Assembly (NCBI RefSeq): GCF_017591425.1 | Contig: NW_024465751.1 | Span: 9,486,001-9,550,000, forward strand | DNA from: Ochotona curzoniae | Lineage: Eukaryota; Chordata; Mammalia; Lagomorpha; Ochotonidae | Direction: 5' to 3' | DNA: 64,000 nucleotides | Shown here: positions 11,836-23,376 of the stretch, piece by piece | Layout of the letters: the number at the start of each line of letters is the position of its first letter | How positions within the stretch are numbered: position 1 is the first letter of the stretch | Program-made: the position numbers and the translations under genes | Notes under the pieces: generated by a model | What the model saw: only the letters and a program-made list of their open reading frames with translations | The model's database searches: none | What the model was told of the DNA's origin: nothing

Positions 11836-12460
11836 TGTTCCCACCATCCCATTAAAATTTATTCTGTTGGGGGAAGTCTGGGGGTCAGTGGGAGAAAAGA
11901 AAACAAGGCCTTGGCTCCAGATGAAAATGACTGCAAGTCCCTGCCTGTGTGGTCACTTCCAGCGAACAACAGTCTGGTGGTCACATCAAGTCACAATACA
12001 TGGAGTGGCTCAAGGAGTCACTTGATGATGCTTTTCCCAGCAGATGCCAGCACTTCCCCAGGGAGAGAAGGGAGGGCGGGCTTGCACAGGCAGTATCCTC
12101 TCTTCTCCAGACCTGCCTGTTGCTCCCCCTCCACTCCCAGCTGCTGTTTGGATCCCATACAAAAGATAACCTGTCCTGTCCCAGGCTACTATAATTGACT
12201 TCCAAACAGCACCGTGATAGCTGCCTGCTCACTGGGCTTTGTGGCTCTGCGACACTGCCTCTTACGGAGCACAGGCCAGATTTTTGGTCATTTGCACCTC
12301 TGCACACCTCTCCAGCTTCCAACCTTAGGAAAGATTCTCACCAGCTTTTTCTATGCAGCCCCCTCCCTTCCCTGTCACTGCTGGGCTTCCTCCCACTCTG
12401 CCAGAGAGTCCTCTTGGACAGGGTTTCAAATACTCCTGCAAGTATGGGTATGCAATGAAA
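11836..12460. other. Unique intergenic stretch
   Basis: Mixed-composition DNA; open frames of up to 113 codons on both strands show no family signature. Confidence 0.5.
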
Positions 12461-12755
12461 TAGCATTCAAAGCTAAAGAAAAATGATGAATTAATGATGC
12501 AGCCATACAGGCATGGCAAGCTGAATAAAAAAACAAAAGCCAATCACTAAAGCTTACAATACTATGTGACTCCATTCCATTCATCTAGCAACAGACTCAT
12601 GGTTCCAGCAGCTAAGCCAAGCAGAAAGGTCTTCCACAAATCCGAGGCAGAAGGGACTTTTTCTGTAGCGATGGAACCTGACGATGTATGTGATTTCACA
12701 GCACTGCACACACATCTTTACACGCACACAATGGAACATTTAAAAACCGATAAAA
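12461..12755 (+). mobile_element. Old L1 3' fragment
   Basis: actatgtgactccattccat and nearby aagccaatcactaaagct resemble an L1 3' region; weak. Confidence 0.4.
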
Positions 12756-12758
12756 CTC

Positions 12759-13082
12759 TGGGCCAGTGCAGCGGCTCAGTTCGTTAATCCTCTACCTGCA
12801 AGCACCAAAACCCCATATAGATGCCGGTACATGTCCCACTGCTCCACTTCCCATCCAGCTCCCTGCTTGTACCTGGGAAAGCAGTAAAGGACAGCCCAAA
12901 GCCTTGGGACCCTGCACTTTTTGGGAGGTCCAGAAGAAGCTCCTGGCTTTGGATCAGCTCAGCTCCGGCCATTGCAGCCACTTGGGGAGTGAACCAGCGG
13001 ACAAAAGATCTTTGCCTCTCCTCTCTATAAAATGTGTCTTTCCAATAAAAAAAATAAATAAATCTTTTAAAAAAAAAAAAAA
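12759..13082 (+). mobile_element. CSINE, full length
   Basis: ggccagtgcagcggctcagt head, aaaaataaataaatctttt tail running into an AAAG run at 13079-13100. First of a head-to-tail pair. Confidence 0.9.
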
Positions 13083-13106
13083 GAAAGAAAGAAAGAAAGG
13101 AAAAAG

Positions 13107-13445
13107 GGGCCCGGAGGTATGGCCTAGTGGCTAAAGTCCTCGCTTGAACACACCTGGGATCCCATATGGGCGCCGGTTCTAATCCCAACAGCTCCACTTC
13201 CCATCCAGTTCCCTGCTTGAGGCCTGGGAAAACAGTCGAGGACAGCCCAGTGCTTTGGGACCCTGCACCCGCGAAGGAGACCTGGAGGAGGTTCCTGGTT
13301 CCTGGCTTTGGATCGGGGCAGCACCGGCCATTGCACTCACTTGGGGAGTGAATCATCAGACGGAAGATCTTCCTCTCTGTCTCTTCTCCTCTCTGTATAT
13401 CTGACTTTGTAATAAAAATTGAAATAAATCTTTAAAAAAAGAAGA
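13107..13445 (+). mobile_element. CSINE, young subtype
   Basis: ggcccggaggtatggcctag head, intact middle, tail aataaaaattgaaataaat. It sits in the A-rich tail of the preceding CSINE. Confidence 0.92.
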
Positions 13446-14890
13446 AAAAGAAAAAGAAAATCCATTGTAGCTATATATTGTCATCACTGGAGAAATCCAG
13501 GCATACAGAAACTTTATTTCTGCAACTTCTGAGTCTTACCTTGTTTAAAAAGGAAAGCTTACATAAAGTAACCTGGCCATTACTGCCTCTCCCCAGGGAA
13601 CCCCAGGAAACTCTTAAGGTTTATCCTGTGCCCCACCCCTGAAATCCTGGGAGCACAGCCTCTGTGTTCCGCTGTCCCTCCAGCCCCTGGCAGCATGTAG
13701 CTCTCTGGAGGCCCTTGTAGTAAACCTATGGAGGAGGGAGTGCTCCCGTCAGTCCCTGCCAGCAGTGCTCTCTCCAGGGACATCCTCCCCCCATCCCCCT
13801 CAGTGCGTTCAGCTTGACTGAGGAGATCTAAGCCTAGGTGACAGGCTTCTGGACGTGATGATCCTGGCACCGTGGGTCTCTCCTTGAGGCTGAGGCCCCC
13901 TCCCCACCCCAGTCTTTCTGAAAAGCATCTCAACATCATGTCCCCTGCCCCAGGGATGACAGCAAGCCAATGAATGATGTAGCTTTCTTGCCTGTGGCCA
14001 CCCCAGATTTAGGGCTCCTGGGATCGGGGGCAGGGGATGGAGGTGCCAAGGCTTTCTAGTGATGGCACGACAGTCCAGTGTCTCCCACTGATTCCTGTAT
14101 CCCCCAGCCAGCGCCAGCTGCTGATCCGAAAACACTGCTAAAACTTCCCTGCCCCAGTTTTCCCGAATGACACCTGATGAATTACAGATATGAGATTCCA
14201 TGTTATTCTCACTTTGGTGCCTGCTGTCTACAGAGTTGGTACCTGAGCCATAACTGAGAGAGGAGGGTCTACTTAGCGCCATGTTGGACTTATAATGGAA
14301 CACACAATAACAACCGAAGAGAAATTCATCAACAAACTTTGGCAAACCAGCTTCAAAGAGTTTTAAAAAAATAATGACTATTTTACAACAAAATATTATC
14401 CCCAAAAATGACCACAACCTTCAATATTAAAGAGCAAAATTTAAAAAAAAAAAATCAGCTACGGATTTTTTTAAAAAAAGAAAAAAAGTGACACATTAGA
14501 GATTTTGGAGGAATTCGAGTGCAGTGTGTATCAGGTGGAACGCACCGTTGCATCCACACTGAATCTCTCAGACGTGAAGTCATCATGACCCAAGAAGTAC
14601 GTGTAAGTGGAGCATTGTTATGTCTGCGACCTGCTGACAGACTGATCAGTATAAAAATACATATTCACAATGAGAGAACGAGAGAGAGAATATGAATACT
14701 GGCCCTGCAAAAAGCAACTGTTCTCCCTCCCATGGGGCCTGCTTCCCATCCCTGTGCTGAACGCTCCCCCTGGTGTACCAAGAGAGCAGCATGCATTCCT
14801 GAGAGAGGATTTCAAACCCTGCCCTTCACTGCGGACAACCCAGGCCCCAAGACTTACAGAGAAGATGGTTGGAGGGCTTCACTTTTGTTT
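13446..14890. other. Unique intergenic stretch, no gene recognised
   Basis: Contains a minus-strand open frame of 202 codons (14417-13809) with no recognisable domain, no CpG context and no splice structure; judged chance or decayed repeat. Confidence 0.5.
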
Positions 14891-14894
14891 TTAA

Positions 14895-15400
14895 TGATGT
14901 TTACATAGTTGATTAGGGTGGGAAGCGTCAAGGATTAGGGGAGAGTGGATGAGACCATTGTTTCCAAATTTTCTTTTTCTTTTTCCTGTATCTGGAGGAA
15001 TGGGGGTGGGGGCAGAAGCCACACCCAGCCTCTCAACCACCTCAGTACCCAGGGATGGGAAACAGCCATCCAATATCAACCAGGGGCCCCGATGTGGAGC
15101 ATGCTCCGAGGGGTCTGCTTAAGTGGTTTCAATAGTTCTGAAATGCTGTTGGTCTCACCAATCCAAGGATAAGGAAATCCTTCCAAGGTCCATTGGCTGA
15201 CATAGTCCATCTTAGAGTCTCCATTCACCCAGATATTTCTTTCCTGTCAATGATTGGCCGAGGTAGCTGACCAGTTTGTTCTGCCCTCCATCCTCTGCTA
15301 TCTATGGTACCAGATGTCCCCTGCAGGCTCCAACGGACTGCCATATCCTCCATGTGCACCCGGTATGCTGTCCACTGTTTGTCTAAGTCACACAGGGAGC
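14895..15400 (-). mobile_element. Polyadenylated interspersed repeat, copy A (L1-3'-like)
   Basis: Reverse copy of the same repeat as at 18700-19515 and 36190-37210: ccattggctgacatagtcca, catcctctgctatctatggt and catatcctccatgtgcaccc align with those copies in reverse. Probably the 3' part of a lagomorph L1 lineage; no reading frame is attached. Confidence 0.6.
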
Positions 15401-15884
15401 CTAGTTCTGCAAGTACAGTGCCCTTGTTGATGCAACTTATTCCTCAACTCCAACATACTCCCTCTGTGTTCCTCCCTCTCACACATCCCCCTGCTCCATG
15501 CCCTGATTAACCCACAGTCCCTGCACCCAGGAGCACAGGAGCTTTCTAGCCCAGCCCCCTGGAGCCTAATCCTCCAGTGAGGCAGAGAGCTTGCCCAGAG
15601 CTCTGCCCACCCACCAAGCCCCAACCCCTGGCACATGTGCCAGCCTGGGACATGACGGAGTGCCTCACTTTAAGGTATCCTCTCTGCCCCCTTTCCAACA
15701 GCGTAGCTGCTGTCCCAACATTTTGCACTGCAATGGTGTAAGACTCTGGGCCTGCAGTCCAGCAATGCGGGAGTGTGGCTCAGGTAGGCATGGGGAGCAG
15801 GGTACCTGTAGCCCTGCCCGTGAAGGGCATCACTCTGCAGCCACATGGCCCTAGCCAGAATCCCTACAAGCAGGTCATCTCAGC
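15401..15884. other. Unique intergenic stretch
   Basis: GC-richer DNA without recognisable gene or repeat; may be the far end of the repeat to its left. Confidence 0.45.
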
Positions 15885-15970
15885 AAACATCAGCTTCATC
15901 ACTTGTGAAGGGGACACAGTAATACTAAAATCCATATCAGAGAGGACTGAATGAAGTAACAAAGACCAAA
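15885..15970 (+). repeat. MIR fragment
   Basis: cttcatcacttgtgaagggg, acacagtaatac and gaggactgaatgaagtaac follow the MIR 3' part. Confidence 0.45.
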
Positions 15971-16117
15971 AGTTAGCCTGCGTCTTGGTGCAGTCTAACT
16001 CATGTGCATTAAGTATTCACCAATCATTACTACTTGTTACTATTCTTTGATAAGAATCCGTCAGATGCTCTTCCTACCAAGTTAAGATAATCAATCTCAT
16101 ATTAAAACCAAAAATGA

Positions 16118-16443
16118 GGGGCCCAGCACAATGGCCTAGTCCTCGCCTTGAACGTACCAGGATCCCATATGGGCATCAGTTCTAATCCTAGCAGCTCCGC
16201 TTCCCATTCAGCTCCCTGCTTGTGGCCTGGGAAAGCAGTCAGGAACGGTCCAAGGTCTTGGGACCCTACACCCATGTGGGAGACCTGGAGGAAGTTCCTG
16301 GCTCCTGGCTTCAGATCAGCGTAGCACCAACCATTGCAGTCACTTGGGGCGTGAATCATTAGACAGAAGATCTTCCTCTCTGTCTCTCATCCTTTCTGTA
16401 TATCTAGCTTTGCAATAAAAATAAAACAAATCTTTTAAAAAAA
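16118..16443 (+). mobile_element. CSINE, young subtype, short head deletion
   Basis: gcccagcacaatggcctagt runs straight into cctcgcc, so about 10 bp of the head (gctaaagt) is missing; otherwise full length. Confidence 0.9.
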
Positions 16444-16649
16444 TTGAGAAATTTAACACTCACCCCCCTTTCAGGGATACATGCCCTAAAAGAACTTTTT
16501 TACCAGATTTTCTTTCTCACACAGGAAAACTGACTTTTCAAGCTTCCTCCTGCATATCTGCTCACCCTTGGCTGGCCTCCGTCTTTGGTACTCTGCCTTG
16601 GCCTCCTCCAAGGCAAGTTACTTTCATGTCTCATAACAAGACGCCTGGT

Positions 16650-16998
16650 GAGGAGCAAACCCTGCTGTAGAAGAGGGTAACACCACCTGCAGCACCAGAG
16701 CATCACATACAAGCAATGGTTCAAATTCCAGATGTTCTACTTCCTATCCAGCTCGTTACTAATACTCCTGGGAAAAGTAGCAGAAGACAGTCCAAGTCCT
16801 TGGGCCCCAGCACCCATATGGGAGACCCAGATAAAGCTTCTGGCTCCTGGCTTCAGTCTGGCCAATATGGCCATTGAGGAGTGAACTAGCAAACTAGCTA
16901 GCAGATAGAAAAAAAAAAAAAACCACCTCCTTTTTCTCTCTCTTCATAGTTCTACTTTCCCAATAAAAATAAAACAAATCTTAAATAATTAAATAAAT
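16650..16998 (+). mobile_element. CSINE, old copy
   Basis: Diverged head, ttctggctcctggcttcagt in the middle, ccaataaaaataaaacaaat tail. It meets the next CSINE tail to tail. Confidence 0.75.
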
Positions 16999-17007
16999 CG
17001 TATTCAT

Positions 17008-17401
17008 TTTCTTTTATTTTTATTGGATAGGTAGTGCTGCAGAGAGAAGGAGAGACAGAAAGATCTTGCATCTGCTGGTTCACTCCCCACGTGACCACAA
17101 TGGCTGGAGCTGAGCCAATCCAAAGCCAGGATCTAGGAGTTTCTTCCATGTTCCCCACATAGGTGGCCACAATGGCTGGGGCTGCGCTGAGCCGATCCGA
17201 ATCCAGGAGCTAGGAACTTCTTCCGGGTCTCCCACACGGGTGCAGGGTCCCAAGGCTTTGGGCCATCCTCAACTGCTTTCCCAGGCCACAAGCAGAGAGC
17301 TGGGTGGGAAGGGAAGTAGCTGGGATATGAGCTGGGACCCACATGGGATCCTGGGACTTATAAGGTGAAGATTAGGCCACAAAACCATCATACCGGGCCC
17401 T
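17008..17401 (-). mobile_element. CSINE with a 72-bp internal duplication
   Basis: Reverse copy; the segment with gaccacaatggctgg at 17093 recurs 72 bp later as ggccacaatggctgg at 17165, each followed by the gagccrat..ccaggakctagga block. The element is about 70 bp longer than others for that reason. Confidence 0.9.
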
Positions 17402-17715
17402 ATAATGAGTCTTATAAATAAAAATATACCTGGTGAGTCTCTAGTCCACATCCAATTTCCAGCACCCGACCATCTCTCCTTCCTGCTTCCATACTCTTCC
17501 TCTACCTCCAACTCCCCTCCTTTCAACAAATTCTCTGGACCAACTTCTTTCTCAAAGGCACAACCTCCGCTGATTTGGGAGGCAAATCACCAAGGCCACT
17601 CTGGCCTGTTCTGGCAGCAATGAGAATGCAGATCATGACCTCTGCTTGTTGAGTTCAGTTACGAAAATGCCAGATAATCAGGAGAACAGCAGGTGGCAAT
17701 GCAGCAGATAGTGAA
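17402..17715. other. Unique intergenic stretch
   Basis: CT-rich patch at 17450-17560; no gene or repeat recognised. Confidence 0.5.
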
Positions 17716-17850
17716 CTTAGCTGAGCAGAAAAGAACATGAGGGTTGCGTTAAGGAGCCCTGGGTTCAAAGCCTGGGTTTGCTGCCCACTACATGTATGAG
17801 CTTGAGCAAGGCAAACCAGCTCTCTGGACCTAGGGATCACCATTTGAAAA
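17716..17850 (+). repeat. MIR element
   Basis: gccctgggttcaaagcctgg, tgctgcccactac, tatgagcttgagcaaggc and ctctctggacctag match the MIR core. Confidence 0.7.
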
Positions 17851-18695
17851 TTGCCTTGGTTGGATTCCCTGCAAGTACACTTTGTGGTAGGTGTGAAAGT
17901 GGTTTACTCCAGAGGCTATGGAGTGGGGAACAAAGCCAGGAGGCCACCCAGGCCCAGTGGACATGCTGCCAGGGGCTGCAGGGGACCAGCCCACTGGGGG
18001 CCTCAGCGAACCAGTGCAGCAGAGCTGTATCCTGCAAGGAGCAAGAAGGCAGAGGTGTCTGTCCACCCATCAGCTGCTGACGGCTACCCTGAATCATTGA
18101 TCTCCCCAGGCTTCTGCACTACCAGAGACAGGCCAAGTGGGCTGAGTCCAAGGAAAGCCTTTTACCAAGTCACAGGGAGACATTTAGCGGAGAAAGAGTG
18201 GGCAGGGCATGACCGGGAATTGCTTGGCAACATCACCTACAACAGTTTAGGGAACAAATGAGAGACTCTGAAAACCCTCAGCAGGGCGGCTGCCCAAAAG
18301 CTGACTGCACCTGAACTGCAAAGTACGAGGATGTGTCTCTGGGAGCCATCCCTTGGTCCCTTGCTAGCCTTGCTTCCTTTGTAGCCTTCAACTAGCACAA
18401 GATCTGTAGCTAGCAGCAAATCTACAAAACTGAATTTCCACACTCCAGCCTCCTTCCATGGCCAGCATAATCCCCATGTCTTTACATGCTGAGGCTAACC
18501 CAGATCACCAGCACAGTCCACTCTGCCTGTCCACCTTACCAACTACAGCCAACGGATGCTCTACAAATGCTAGTTCTCTCACAACCACAGTTTAAGAGCT
18601 CACCACATCACTTTTTTCCGACAAGCAGAGTAAGCAAGAGCAGCCAAAACAGACGAGGTGAAGCTAGGAGCCAGGCACTTCTTCCAGAAAGAGCT
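17851..18695. other. Unique intergenic stretch
   Basis: Several overlapping frames of up to 136 codons on both strands without signature. May be the 5' extension of the repeat that follows. Confidence 0.45.
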
Positions 18696-19515
18696 GGACT
18701 AGACTGCTGCACATGTTGGCACATGTAGGGACCAAGGCTGGGGGCAGGCCTGGTTGGGGTTATTGGGGAGTCACCACAACTAGGCTGTAGTACCCATTGG
18801 TGTGTGTTTGTGGCAAGCTGGATTGGGCTAGCCAATAGCATGGTTTGCATAGCAGATGGAGCTGAGGGTGGAACTGAGCAGCCAATGGCATTTACTGCTA
18901 TGTGTGTTGGCTGACAGAGGCGTGGGATTGAATCAGACCCTGCACTAGCTGACCCACACTAGACTCCTGTCCGGGGCCACCCTGATGCCTGTGCAGTAGA
19001 CAGCATGCCCAGATGCACATGAGGAACGTGACAGCCAGATCATCTATGCTAGCAGAGGACATCAAGTGGCTTCTTGGAGGACAGAATACAGGACACACTG
19101 GTTAACTTTCCTGACCAACCTTTGGCAGCAGGTGTCTGGGTGTGTGGAGGCACTGAGGTGGACTTTGTCAACCAATGGACCTTGGAAAGATTTTCCCAAA
19201 CCCAAAAATATAAAAACAACAGTGTCTCAGAATTATCAAAACCACTCAAGCAACACCCTTAGAACATTCTCCACATGGAGGTCTCTCAGATGATATTGAG
19301 TGGCCATCCCCCATCCCCAAGTACTGATACAAGAAGCAGCTCCCTCCTCTTTCCCTCTCCTCCCCCCTATAGATACAAGAGAAAAAGAAGAAAACACTGA
19401 AAACATCTATCTCACCCTCCTTCCTCCACATCTCAACCCTCCTGACCCTAATCAGCGGCCCACGTGGGCATGCTGCATCCTTCTCAACTACATAAACAAC
19501 AGTAAAAACAAAATT
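18696..19515 (+). mobile_element. Polyadenylated interspersed repeat, copy B (L1-3'-like)
   Basis: Contains 60-80-bp imperfect tandem segments (tagtacccattggtgtgtgt, gccaatggcatttactgc), then the non-tandem part gtggactttgtcaaccaatg and aattatcaaaaccactcaag shared with copy C, and an A-rich end. Confidence 0.6.
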
Positions 19516-19848
19516 AGGGCCCAGTGCTGTAGCCTAGCAGCAAAAGTCCTCGCCTTGAATGACCCAGGATCCCATATGGGTACCGGTTCTAATCCTGGCA
19601 GCTCCACTTCCCATCCAGCTCCCTGCTTCTGGCCTGGGAAAGCAGTCGAGGACGGCCCAAAGCCTTAGGACCCTGCACCCGTGTGGGAGACCAGGAAGAG
19701 GCTCCTGGCTCCTGGCTTCGGATCAGCTCAGCTCCAGACATTCCAGCCACTTGGGGAGTGAATCAATGGGCAGAAGATCTTCTCTGTCTCTCCTTCTCTC
19801 TGTATATCTGACTTTCCAATAAAAATAAATAAGTCTTTTTTTAAATTT
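19516..19848 (+). mobile_element. CSINE, young subtype
   Basis: gcccagtgctgtagcctagc head; intact to aataaaaataaataagtctt. Confidence 0.92.
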
Positions 19849-20524
19849 TTAATTTAGAAAGAACAGCTGTAATTTAAAAAAAAAAACTTTTGTCAGCTTT
19901 TCCTGCTTTTGTCAATGAAACTTTAAGCCCAGCCAGCCTCTGAAGCTGCACCTGCTACAACTTGTGCTTGTGTTTGATGGATGAGTGTAAACGGGAAGAT
20001 GTGGTTTCTCTGGTTTTCTAAATCTTAATCCCGCTTTTGGTGAGTAACGTAACCACGGGGCTCACAACTCCTACAGACATCGAAGAATGCACAGTGAAGC
20101 TTGCCTTCTTCCCGACTTAACAACCCAGTTCCTTCCCAGAGGCTTTCAACATCGACTGCCTCCTTGGAGCACTGGGGATTCTTTAGCCATTCTGTACAAA
20201 CACACACAAACACATCTGTATTTTTTCTACTATTCATCTTTCGCTTACTGTTTAGGTTTGACTTCATCAAATAAATCTGTGCAAAAGAATGTTTTTTCAC
20301 AACTTCATAATATAAGCTTAAGATTCAAAAAAAAAAAAATGAACTATCATTCAGCTTCAGAAAAAAAATCTTGTCCACACTTAGGTTTCTACCACTGTTT
20401 TCCGCCACTATGCACGGGCCTACAGAGGACCACCTGTGATGGGAACCTTGCTTATCTGCTGTTACCGATGTGCAGCATCCACAAGATAAATTCCTGCAGA
20501 AGGAATCAAACACTCCAGTGAGAG
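19849..20524. other. Unique intergenic stretch
   Basis: No recognised gene or repeat; A runs at 19874-19886 and 20327-20339. Confidence 0.5.
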
Positions 20525-20826
20525 AGGCTTACACTGTCCTCTAGGCAGTAAAGCTGCCGCCTGTGGCACCAGTTCCCCACGTGGATGCTGCTCCCTGTAA
20601 ATGTGCCTGGAAAAGCAGCAGCAGATGAACCAAGTGCCTGCACCTCTGAAATCATGTGAGAGACCTGGAAAAAGTCCCAGGCTCCTGCTTTCAGAACAAC
20701 TGGCCCAATTCTTGCCTTTATAGCCATTTTGGAGGGGTGCGGTGTAAACCAGTAAATGAGATATCTCTCTCTCTCTCTCTCTCTAACTCTGCCCTTCAAA
20801 TGAATAGTAAAATATATATTTCAAAA
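20525..20826 (+). mobile_element. CSINE, old copy with CT repeat
   Basis: Head gtcctctaggcagtaaagct, CT microsatellite at 20764-20784, A/T tail. First of a head-to-tail pair. Confidence 0.75.
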
Positions 20827-20829
20827 CCT

Positions 20830-21151
20830 TAGGAGTCTGAGCCATGGCATAGCACACTAAGCTTCCACTTGTGGTATTTGGGCATCAGAGTCCTGGCTGC
20901 TCCACTTACGAACCAGCTCCCTAATAATGGCTTGGAAAAGCAGCAGAGAATGGTCCGAATCCTTGGGCCGCTGCACCGATATGGGGGATTTGGAAGAAGT
21001 TTTTGGCACCTGGCTTCAGACCAGTCCAGCCTTGACTGCTGTGGCCATTCGCAGAGTGAACCAGCAGATGGAGGATCTTTCTCTCTGTCTCTCCTTCTCT
21101 CTCTGTAACTCTACCTTTCCAATAAAGTAGAAAAAGTAAATCTAAAAAAAC
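20830..21151 (+). mobile_element. CSINE, old subtype
   Basis: gagccatggcatagcacact head, complete middle, ccaataaagtagaaaaag tail. Confidence 0.85.
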
Positions 21152-21212
21152 CAGATAATATGATAGGATCATTTTTAGGCAAATTATTAAAACAACTTGT
21201 GATTCACTTATA

Positions 21213-21229
21213 CATATATATATATATAT
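21213..21229. repeat. TA microsatellite
   Basis: About eight TA units followed by a T run that starts the next reverse SINE. Confidence 0.8.
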
Positions 21230-21230
21230 C

Positions 21231-21505
21231 TTTTTTTTTTACTTTATTTTTATTTGAAAGGCAGACAGACAAAAACAGCGAGAGATCTTCCACTCACTGT
21301 CCACTCCCTAGATGCTCTCAGCAGCCACATCTGGGCCAGGCCAACTCAGCCCAGGTCCCCCACGTGGGTGGCAGGGCCCTGGGTTCTTGAGTTATCATCT
21401 GCGGCCTGTTGTAGTAGGCACCAGCAGAAAGCTGGAATCAGAGGCGGAGTCGGCACTCTGAGATAAAATGTAAGCGCTGCACGTGGGGTTCAAAACTGGA
21501 TTTAA
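21231..21505 (-). mobile_element. CSINE, old copy
   Basis: T tail, tatttgaaaggcagacagac, tcccccacgtgggtggcagg; head diverged. Confidence 0.7.
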
Positions 21506-22106
21506 TCTGTATCTGAAAGTGTCCAAGATGCCTGAAAGTTCAACAGGTGCCAAAGACATAGAGCGATAGACCTAAGACACCGGAAAAGCAAAAGGTACAC
21601 TTGAAAATGACATGTTCTAGATTTAAAACAAAAACAAAACAAAAAAAACATTCACTGGTTTTTTTCTTCCCTGAGCCCATCAGGTAAAACCACTCTGGAC
21701 TTTTCCTTCCATTCTTGGTGAAGCGCCCAAATTAAGGCCTCATCCTGTTTAATTCCTGTAAGGATTAACACTGCTCAGACGTGACAGAAGTAATTACTTC
21801 CTGCAATGAGCTAATTCTGGAATCAAGTTCAGCCAAACTTTTTGTAATTTTGTTTACTTGGTCATCCCTGGGTGCCTTGGACGTTTAAAATATGCATCCC
21901 AGGGGCCAAGCTTTGCAATAAAGACCCCTGCGATATGTTTTCCCAAGATTCAGAAGAATCAGAAACAAGCAGGATGAGTGTGAGCAAAGCACTTATCCCT
22001 AATCGTAACCACTGTCGGATTACAGGGAGCTTGGAAACAGAACAGCACAGAAACTTGCCAGCTTGAGTCCCACTTGTCACCAGGAAGCACAGTTAGAAAG
22101 CCACTC
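21506..22106. other. Unique intergenic stretch
   Basis: No recognised gene or repeat. Confidence 0.5.
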
Positions 22107-22387
22107 TCGGGCCCGGCGGCGTGGCCTAGCAGCTAAAGTCCTTGCCTTGAATCTGCCGGGATCCCATATGAGCACCGGTTCTAATCCCAGATGCGCCACT
22201 TCCCATCCAGCTCCCTGCTTGTGGCCTGTGAAAGCAGTTGAGGATGGCCCAAAGGGCTCCTGGCTTCGGATCGGCGCAGTACCGGCCATTGCACTCACTT
22301 GGGGAGTGAATCATCAGACAGAAGATCTTCCTCTCTCTCTGTCTCTTCTCCTCTCTGTATATCTGACTTTGTAATAAAAATAAATCT
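22107..22387 (+). mobile_element. CSINE, young subtype with internal deletion
   Basis: gggcccggcggcgtggccta head, very close to the inferred consensus; about 45 bp missing after gcccaaag. Tail passes into the GAAA array. Confidence 0.92.
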
Positions 22388-22486
<99 letters not shown>

Positions 22487-22516
22487 AAGAAAGAAAAAGA
22501 AAGAAAGAAAGAAAGG
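22388..22516. repeat. GAAA microsatellite
   Basis: About 30 GAAA units with a GA patch near 22473-22486, grown from the A-rich tail of the CSINE to its left. Confidence 0.97.
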
Positions 22517-23062
22517 CACTCTCAAAATCCAGAGATGAGGGAAAGGCAAAGACTTCACTCCTGTTGCCTCACCAGAATCCTCCCTTAAACACCAGGTATC
22601 TCGGGCAAGAATACTGCTGCACTTGGGAACAAAACGTTGCCTCATGCCCTCTGGTATGCACACGTGTTTCTGACCTCTCTGGCCACCTTGGAAACGAGCC
22701 TCACCAGATGCTAGGGCACCTTAAGGAACTTCTACCAGGGGAGCAAGCAACTTCTCTCCCCTTTAAATGAACCTCTTGTTCCACACACAGGATTTCCATG
22801 CTGCTGCCAACAACCCACTACCTAGCAGGTATCTTAACATTGCCATAACACCTGGCACCAACACTGCTTCTGATCTCACACCCACTTTCAACGAAAGCAT
22901 AAGTGGGTACACTGCAGCCCCAGGATTCCCTGGTCTCTTCCCCAGACCATCATTGGCTGATCTGCTGGATGGCAGAATGGGGTGCAATGAATATCTCCCT
23001 GTTTAACAAACGCTCCAAGCAATTTACACTCACCAGGTTGGAAATGCAGAGATAAACATTCT
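22517..23062. other. Unique intergenic stretch
   Basis: No gene or repeat recognised. Confidence 0.5.
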
Positions 23063-23376
23063 TGTTTATTATATTTTTATTTGAAAGGCAGGGTTCCAGA
23101 AAGAGAGAGCTATCTTCCATCTGCCTGTTCACTCCCCAAATGACCGCATTAGCCGGAATTGTGCCTATCCACAGCCAGCATACAAGGCGCCTCCTCTGGG
23201 TCTCACACATGCGTGCAAGGGCCCAAGGAATTGGACCATCCTCTGCTGCTTTCCCAGGCCATAAGCAAGGAGCTGGATCAGAAGTGGAGCAGCTGAGACA
23301 TAAACTGGAACCTATGTGGGATTTCAGCACTGCCAGCAGAGGCTTAGCTTTCTATGCCACAGCACCAGCCCCTGGG
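23063..23376 (-). mobile_element. CSINE, old copy
   Basis: atttttatttgaaaggcagg tail side; head ends tatgccacagcaccagcccc. Confidence 0.85.

Noticed and set aside
12784..13356. 190-codon minus-strand open frame
   Set aside because: It runs through two CSINEs in reverse; SINE-derived frames of this type recur throughout the window.
13809..14417. 202-codon minus-strand open frame
   Set aside because: No recognisable domain, no splice structure or CpG island; treated as chance.
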